From Macrolepiota albuminosa (Eukaryota; Basidiomycota; Agaricomycetes; Agaricales; Agaricaceae), in contig JAMWFC010000082.1 of assembly GCA_027475525.1 (NCBI GenBank), forward strand, positions 2,418,001-2,482,000: a stretch of 64,000 bases of DNA. The letters are read 5' to 3'. A program made the translations under genes and the position numbers. Of the stretch, positions 57,062-64,000 are shown in pieces (position 1 is the stretch's first letter; every line of letters begins with the position of its first letter). Below the pieces are notes generated by a model, which saw only the letters and a list, made by a program, of their open reading frames with translations, was not told where the DNA came from and did not search any database.

Positions 57062-57310
57062 AGTTTTTTTTGCTAGAATAGAAAGGATTGAGTAGGACTG
57101 GATAGCAAGGATAGAATAGCAAAGATTGAGTAAGATAGGATAGAAAGGATTGAGTAGGACAGAATAGGAAGGATTAAGTAGGACAGGATAGAAAAGATTA
57201 AGTAAAACAGGATAGAAAGGATTGAGTAGAACAGGATAGAAAGAATTGAGTAGAACAGAATAGAAAGAATTGAGTAGAATTGGATAGAATAGAAAGAATT
57301 GAGTAGGACA
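57062..57310. repeat. 24-bp minisatellite, about ten diverged units
   Basis: Unit ATAGAAAGGATTGAGTAGGA plus CAGG. Its minus-strand translation is a spurious run of LLNPFYPV-like octapeptides. Confidence 0.9.
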
Positions 57311-57361
57311 ATAAAAAGAATTCAAGCCTTGACATGAAGACTATACACTTGACTCTTGAAG

Positions 57362-57510
57362 CATTTGTCCTGAACAAATAGCTCTATCTCTCACAGTACA
57401 CACCTAGATCATTGATTCATTTGTCCTGAACACATGGCTCTGACTTTTACAGTACACACTTGGCCTCTTAGATCATTTGTCCTAGACAAATGGTCCTGAC
57501 TCAATTGCAA
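57362..57510. repeat. 56-bp tandem repeat, about 2.5 units
   Basis: CATTTGTCCTGAACA starts at 57362, 57418 and (changed to CTAGACA) 57474. Confidence 0.8.
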
Positions 57511-60264
57511 CAATACCTATTTTTTTATAAGGGGAACTTGTTACAAATTTAAGGTTTGCATGTGAAAGCTGTTCTATTTTTATCTGAACTATTTTTTAAA
57601 ATTCTGAAATATTTATTTTCAAATAGCCCTCCAAATTTACATATAGTTTGCACTCAAAAACATTCAATGTTCTTCACAAAATCCTGAGAAAAATCCATTT
57701 TAAATAAAAAAACTTCCACTTATATGCTAATTGGCCACATACCTTGAGTTTTCCTCCATTGTGACTACTCAACTGCCTAAATCAGTAGTTGACATCTGTT
57801 TTGTGCCTCAAACATTCATTTCTTCTCTGTCTACTAGCTACCTAGCTTAAAGGTGAATGATTTATTATAACTACACAGCATTCTGCTCAACTTGACATTG
57901 CCCTACGCACTGTACTGCAGAACCAAGTACAGGCTTACAGCTAGCAGGACAACTGCCAACACACCAATCCATATAGTTGCTTGCACAAAAAAAAGGAGAG
58001 GCTCTTGGAGCTGTAAACATAAATGTTGTAGATGTTATAGAATTGACTCGCCCTTGTGCTTCATTATTGGTGAGGGTGTTTTGTCTTGAATGCAGTGCAT
58101 GGGATCTGGAACTGCTTGATGACCTTGTTGATAATAAGACATTCCATATCCAGCTCCTCCTTTAATGCTTTTCACTCCTCAACTGTCTCAGGTGATATGC
58201 AGCCATTCATGGGCTCCAGCTTAAACAGAATCTTGGCACCAGAGCAATATTTCTTTAGTGTCTCTACCAAGATGCCTCCAGTCCACTTCTACTCAGAGTT
58301 GAGCTGGTCATATGTATATGCAGGCAGCTGGTCATTTGATTGCAGTTTGAGAGTCTGTGGACATGCTCAAGATGTCAAAGAGATGATAGTAGATGACAAC
58401 AATGTGAGGCTTTTAATTTGTTCAGCCACTGGTAACATGGACTCAGAAGCCTCTGCTTCCTCATCCTTCTAATACTTGGCTTTGGCTGCTCTTTATACCA
58501 AATACAAGGGTTCCTTATCCACGACCTGCCAAAATATCTCAAGTGACATTGCAGGCTAGAACATCAAAGAAACAAGTTCCACATTAGCAACTTCACGAAT
58601 CAAAGAACATCTTTGGAGAACTTACAAATTTGTGCCCAGCAACATATACTCTCTTAGATCCATGCTCAAGACCCAAGGACTATTTTTAACATCTTTTAAA
58701 AACTTATGCAAAGGAGAGATTATAGACCTTTATAATCGCAGCAACCAATTTGTTGTTGATTGTCATATTCCTTCCTTGTTGATGTCTGTTGTATTGGCAA
58801 AGAGTATGGACAACCCTGCTGAGCTGCCAAATACCTGCATTTACACTCTGTGCCTGCAAACAATCCTGTACCTGCCACCTCTATTCCAGGCAACTTTGCC
58901 TTTTTCAGCTTTCTCTTGGCATCACCCATCTCACTCATCACTTTCCTGCTCTCTGCAGCCCTCATTATCTCTCTCTATATCCCTCAGATTTTTCTGTCCT
59001 CATCATCCCTCCTTTTTTCTCCCACTGCTTGTCTAAGTCACCTTATAAAACACTGGACTCGACTCTACCAACTGAGGTGAGCCACCACCACCACCAAAGA
59101 GCCTCTTCAAGCCCCCAAACAATTGTATTCCACTCACACTTGACATCCGATGTCTCAACAATCCTGTCTTCTCTGCCATGTTCTGGCATTCTAGGCTCAT
59201 CTATGACATACCATGAGTGGTTTTGTATCCTTTAACTATATGTCAATAAAGGACATATTGGAGCATGGTTCATAAATACATCTTCACAGTTGTGAGGTCC
59301 TCTTTGAAAAGCAACAGAACATCTCAAATGACTAGCTTTCAGGATGCCAGATATTGGTAGTCATAGAGGTCCTGTGCCTCAATATCTGAAAATTCAAAAG
59401 TGTATCCCTAAGACAAGGAAATTATTAGTACATGAAAGAAAGCAGAACTAAAAGAAGAGAAACAAATGTTGATGTCACTTGTAATACTCATAGTAACACC
59501 ATTGAAGACAATGGCAGAGTTGTTATAGCCTGTGAGAGACTTAGGATGTGATTAAATCTATATGCTCTTAGCATGTTACATACTATACTCTGTGTACAGA
59601 GTAAAAGCACTATGACATTTGTAAAGTAGTCAAGGACTTCAATGATATGATGAGGTGACATACAGAGAAAGGTGACGTTGTTCATTTGTGGGCCCATGAT
59701 GAGCTTGGAGAACCATTTGTAGAGAAATTGTTATTATGCTAAGTGTTAAGTATAAATAGAGAAAAAACTTACTCATTGTGCATGGGCATCTGAGGCATTT
59801 TAAAGTTCTCTGATGTTGTCCAAAGTGCATGTGTGGGAGGTGACAGCCATGGAAAAACAAGAAGCTGGTGAAAGAGATAATGTTGGAGGTCTTGTTGATG
59901 CAAAACATGCTTAGCAAGGGACAGAGTCAATAGCCAGCACACACACCAAGAGCTTGTAAAGAGCTGCAAGTCATATCCTCGAAAGGAGTCAAACCTTTTA
60001 GAAGATGTGAAGGGTAATGAGGACCTTGCAACAAGTAGGCTCCTGAGGAAGAGGAGGAACATGTAGGAAAGGGATGAGAACAGTGGAAGGTTTTAAAAGC
60101 AGATTTGACATGTCCTCGAGTTCACTGATTTATAAATTAATTTAGAAATTTGAGTAGAGTACACATAAAAACATTTGAGTGACTTACTGGGCACAGTCAG
60201 GCCAATGCATATGTTCCAAGCATTAATAATTGACATATATCTGCACCTGCTGCAAGTGTGCATA

Positions 60265-60656
60265 TACAGTGGCAGAGAGCTTGCATTGTAGCCATAACTA
60301 TATGTATATCTCTGAGTCATTTTAATACCAGCACCATGTTCAATCTCTTTCATCCCACTTGCCTTGGTGGATATTGGTGGCTAAACAAAAGTACCATGCT
60401 GCTCATATTGCTATAAGCACTATCAGGGTTGTCATACCCATTGTAGCCATCATGTGTGTCCAATGGCAGAGGGCTTGCATTGTAGCCATAACCATATGTA
60501 TATCTCTGAGTTATTTCAATACCAGCACCATGTTCAATCTCCTTCATCCCACTTGCCTTAGTGGATATTGGTGGCTAAACAAAAGTGCCATGCTGCTCAT
60601 ATTACTATAAGCACTACCAGGGTTGTCATACCCATTGTAGCCATCATGTGTGTCCA
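60265..60656. repeat. 194-bp tandem repeat, two units
   Basis: The block TTGCATTGTAGCCATAAC ... CATCCCACTTGCC starts at 60281 and again at 60475. CCATTGTAGCCATCATGTG is also repeated at 60438 and 60632. Confidence 0.85.
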
Positions 60657-62023
60657 AGAAGAGGGGTGCAAAGATATTGGTAGGTTCAAGGATGACCTCA
60701 TTGACTCAAATCAATAGTGACATTGATGCACAATGTTAGGGCTTAAATAAGAAACCACATAATTTTAAGCAGTTCAGCGCTATCTACTGGCTCAAATCAA
60801 GTTGCTAAAATCTACAAAAAGTAGTTTAATGCACAAAGCAATAAATAACATCTCTAAAAAAAGTTGAATCTTCTGCAGGATTGTAAAAGGAGGGCTGCCA
60901 CTGTTTTAAGATGTTTGTTGACAAGTAGTGGCAGAATGGAACAATGGCAGCAGCTGTAAATTGTTTTAATAACGTTAGTAGACATCATAAAGAACAAAAA
61001 TAGACCTACAAAAGCCATTAGCATAACTTGTTGTTGCACTTGTTGCTGGAGGCATCTGAGTGTAATGTGGTAGTGGAGTCTGGATTATCTTTGATTGTCA
61101 GATTAGAATACATACCAATGTCCAAGAGTTGAAACTACAATTTATATATATATTATGTTACATTCTTGTCACATACTAACTGCTTATTAATATCTGTTAG
61201 TATGCCGTTAAACAAAATTAAACTATTACTTACCTTTCAGCAGTCATTTCTCAAAACAATCTTTTCATCTCCAGCATTTGGCTCTTCAGTCACTCGTACT
61301 TTGACGTCTGCTAAAATTCAAACATACTTTAAGAGATTAGTATAATGCTGTAATTGTTAGATATTTTGAATACTTTAGGAACATCTTTAATATCTATTCC
61401 ATCCCGTTGTGCCACTTTTCTCCTGTAGCTGGGCCTTTTTAACCACATGTGCATAATAAAAACAGCTTTTGACAGTTCACCCCCTCTATGTCAAATATAT
61501 ATATCTGTTCCTCTCTAAATACAGAAACAATGATGTATGAAGAACTTACTAAACAAATAAACTTACACAAATCTTCTCTCTTTTAGAAATTTCTAGAAGA
61601 GGGAGCCCTTGAAGCTGTGTCTTTTAGGAGATGGGGATAATTGGGTAAAACAATGGCATGTTGTGATGCTAAGAAGAAATGAGAAAGCAAAATAAATTAT
61701 TATAACTATGTACTTGTTTGTATTTATTTGATTAGTGGCATAAGGATATAACTTGAAAACAAACAAGACAAATAAATGAGAATGCAAAATGAATAGTTAT
61801 ATAACTATGTACTTGTTCGTGTTTACTTTGCTGGTTAGTGGCATAAAGACATAACTTTGAGGATTCTAAAAACAAATGAGACAGTGAAAAAAATAATTAT
61901 ATAAATATGTATTTGTTTGTATTTACTGGCTGTAAGTTTGAGTAAAAAGTAAATTGTCTGAAGAGAGTGTAAAATAAAAAGGCTTGACTTTTCCAAGCAC
62001 ATATAAGAGAAGGTAATCTTGTA

Positions 62024-64000
62024 TTGCCCTATCAACATACATTTTTTGATATGCCCACCTCTAGCTTCCCAAGCAACACCATCCATGGCCTCTGCCTGCT
62101 AAGAAGCACATTTACACTCTCAATCATTGAATTCCTCAACGTCAACACGGCAGTCATCTTGGCCATCATTATGCATGACTTCAAGGCTGCAGATCTCCAT
62201 AAGCTAGAATTCATACACCAAGACAAAGATACTGCCTACATGTTTAATAAAGCCACAAACCAGTTCAAAGTCAGTGACTATGCTGCAAAGATGTATAAAA
62301 CTCCCTTCTCTGTTTTTATCCCATGCCAAACCTACTTCAGCATCCTTTTATGCCACATCAACATCAATAATAGGAAAACCACTGTGGTATTCTATTGCTA
62401 CACTATGCATCTCATCAAACTTGTTGCAGAATACAAGTAGTCAGCTATTTATAGTTATCATTTAGTCTTTTTCAACCACTGATACGCAGAGATGACATCT
62501 ACAATGTAATAACGATCTATTGTTGGAATATATGTATGTGCACTACAGGGCAGCCCCAACCAAATCAAATGGATTGTTGGCCAGCTGCACATCAGCAAAT
62601 TCCAATGAGCCATGTTGTAAGTTCAACAATAGCTGCTGCCCAACCAGCTCTTATCTATAGGGCTACCCTCACATATGCATCACCTGTGAGAAGACAGACC
62701 ACAGAAAGCTTCATCAAAGAACTAGGCTCCTAGCAGGGCGAGTCATTGCCTCCTCAGCCAATTGTTTCACCTGAGCCAGCCCTTGGGTAGACTTGCCTGA
62801 AGCAGTTACATGCAAGTGTTCTGCAAAGATACGCCGCATCCATCATCTCTCTTGGCCTGAGAGCACCTCGGTCAATAATGGGATTGCCAATGCAGAGGCA
62901 TCTATTGAGTATAACACTGTGGGCCGTGCCATCCATGACATCATAGCATCAGGGCCAGACTCCCTAATGCTTAAGCTGGATCTAAAAGCAGTCTTTTGCC
63001 ACATCTCAGTTCACTCTGATGACTGGCTGCTTCTTGGCTTCAAGTGGCTCAGCAAGCTCTACTTTGACGTCATTCTCACTTTTGGTATACACTTTGCTCC
63101 ATACATATTTAATCTTTTTGTGGAAGCTGTGCATTGGATTTTAGCATGCAACATCCCTGCATGCATTCACTATTACCTTGACAACTTTTTGAGCATATTC
63201 TCTCCTTCCACTCCTCCTGTCCTCATTGATCAGTCCCTCTCATGGGCTCTCAGCCTCAGAGCCCAATTTAAGCTCACATTCTAGCCGTCAAAGACTTTTG
63301 GGCCTGTAACAACAATTGAATTCTTAGGCTTGGAGCTTGACTCTATCACTAAAGAAGTCCGCCTTCCCATCAACAAGCTTGCCTACCTCTGTGAACTCAT
63401 GTCCTCTTGGGCAGCCAGGCACCGCTGCACTTAACACCAGCTGAAGGAGCTCATTAGCTTCCTCCAGTTCACATCACAAGTTATCCCTATGTCTCATGCT
63501 TTTCTATGCAGCCTGTATGATTTTTCTGCCACATTCCCCATGCTCTTTGCAGCCCACCACATCCCTAAAGCTGCACACCAGAATCTGCTCTGGTGAAGCT
63601 TGATTGCCCTAGACTGGAACAGTATTTGCTTCTTTGCTCCAGCCCAAAAGAATATTGATGTCTATATAGATGCCAGTGTCACAAAGAGCTTAGGTGGCTA
63701 CCTCAGAACTGAATAGTTTGCAGTGCATTGCCCTCATTATCTCCAGCATGAGCACATTCAAGTGAAGGAAATGTTTGCCGTCATATATGCAATCTTGTGC
63801 TGGGGAGATTTCTTTAAAGGATCACACATTATCTTCCATGTCAATAACAATGCTATCTTCAATGCTATCCACAATGTCTCAATCCGGTCTGTGCCCACAA
63901 TGAAGTTTATCAAGCACTTGATAGCCTTTGCCTGCCACCTTGACTTTTCTTTTTCTTTTAAGTAGCTTCCTTCTACTGAGAATTCTATTGCTGATGCTGC
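62024..64000 (+). pseudogene. Decayed DIRS-type retrotransposon (reverse transcriptase and RNase H), running off the window
   Basis: The upstream frame 62024-62440 contains NVNTAVILAIIMHDFKAADL, which I associate with the protein preceding this reverse transcriptase in basidiomycetes. The reverse transcriptase (62793-63284) shows RIHHLSWPE, LMLKLDLKAVFCHISVHSDD, WLLLGFKW, APYIFNLFVEAVHWIL and YYLDNFLSIF. The family has FRH and YLDD where this copy has FCH and YLDN. RNase H pieces follow in broken frames: DAS (about 63671), KEMFAVIYAIL, HVNNNAIFNAI and ENSIADA at the very end. Several stops. The tyrosine recombinase that would prove DIRS lies beyond the window. Confidence 0.72.

Larger units (their letters stand above)
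55031..62020. other. CpG-depleted repeat desert, second part
   Basis: No gene recognised. Apart from three tandem repeats listed separately and a CT-rich tract around 58880-59040, I see only broken frames. Confidence 0.55.

Noticed and set aside
57050..57325. Repeat protein of LLNPFYPV octads on the minus strand
   Set aside because: It is the translation of a 24-bp DNA minisatellite in a gene-free region.
1..64000. CRISPR array, rRNA, toxin-antitoxin or phage-like features
   Set aside because: No regularly spaced identical short repeats with unique spacers, no rRNA core words, and eukaryotic gene structure throughout.

Overview
This looks like nuclear DNA of a filamentous basidiomycete, probably an Agaricomycete. 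Genes are interrupted by many 49-65 bp GT-AG introns, the protein families are fungal (Nud1/Cdc11, She9/Mdm33, VNX1, DUF202, a methyltransferase-like family I know mainly from mushrooms), and the gene part is CpG-rich. No taxon can be named more closely from sequence alone.

Layout. 1-3.4 kb: the 3' part of a leucine-rich-repeat protein resembling the septation scaffold Nud1/Cdc11, then a TALE homeobox transcription factor. 3.4-11.9 kb: a long stretch without a gene I can support, with low-complexity tracts and the only N gap. 11.9-37.6 kb: a dense housekeeping block in this order: METTL25-like methyltransferase (+), a possible small secreted protein (-), DUF202 membrane protein (+), membrane-anchored SET protein (+), NADPH-cytochrome P450 reductase (+), She9/Mdm33 (+), methyltransferase-like protein (-), HIT hydrolase (+), Dpb3/CHRAC-type histone-fold protein (+), DDB1 (+), VNX1-type cation/H+ exchanger (-), coiled-coil protein (-). 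37.6-39.5 kb: intergenic, with a perfect 20-bp palindrome. From about 39.6 kb to the end the character changes: AT-rich, very poor in CpG, full of diverged tandem repeats and dead retroelements. These include a non-LTR element with an RNase H domain near 54 kb and a DIRS-type reverse transcriptase/RNase H from 62 kb to the window edge. A terminal-inverted-repeat element carrying a TTTTTA satellite lies at the border.

The genes do not form one pathway. Several neighbours share a theme: the SET protein and the P450 reductase both have N-terminal membrane anchors, and the histone-fold protein and DDB1 both act on DNA and share TCACGTGA promoter sites.

Most important caution: 20 exact head-to-tail duplications of period 77, plus a 100-N gap flanked by identical 77-mers, are scattered from 0.7 to 41.5 kb. 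They break genes, and removing one copy restores them. They look like unmerged k=77 contig overlaps, not biology. In several genes a one-base indel also sits beside the junction. Coding coordinates below are therefore given across these artefacts. I found no CRISPR array, rRNA, convincing tRNA or clearly novel defence-type system.
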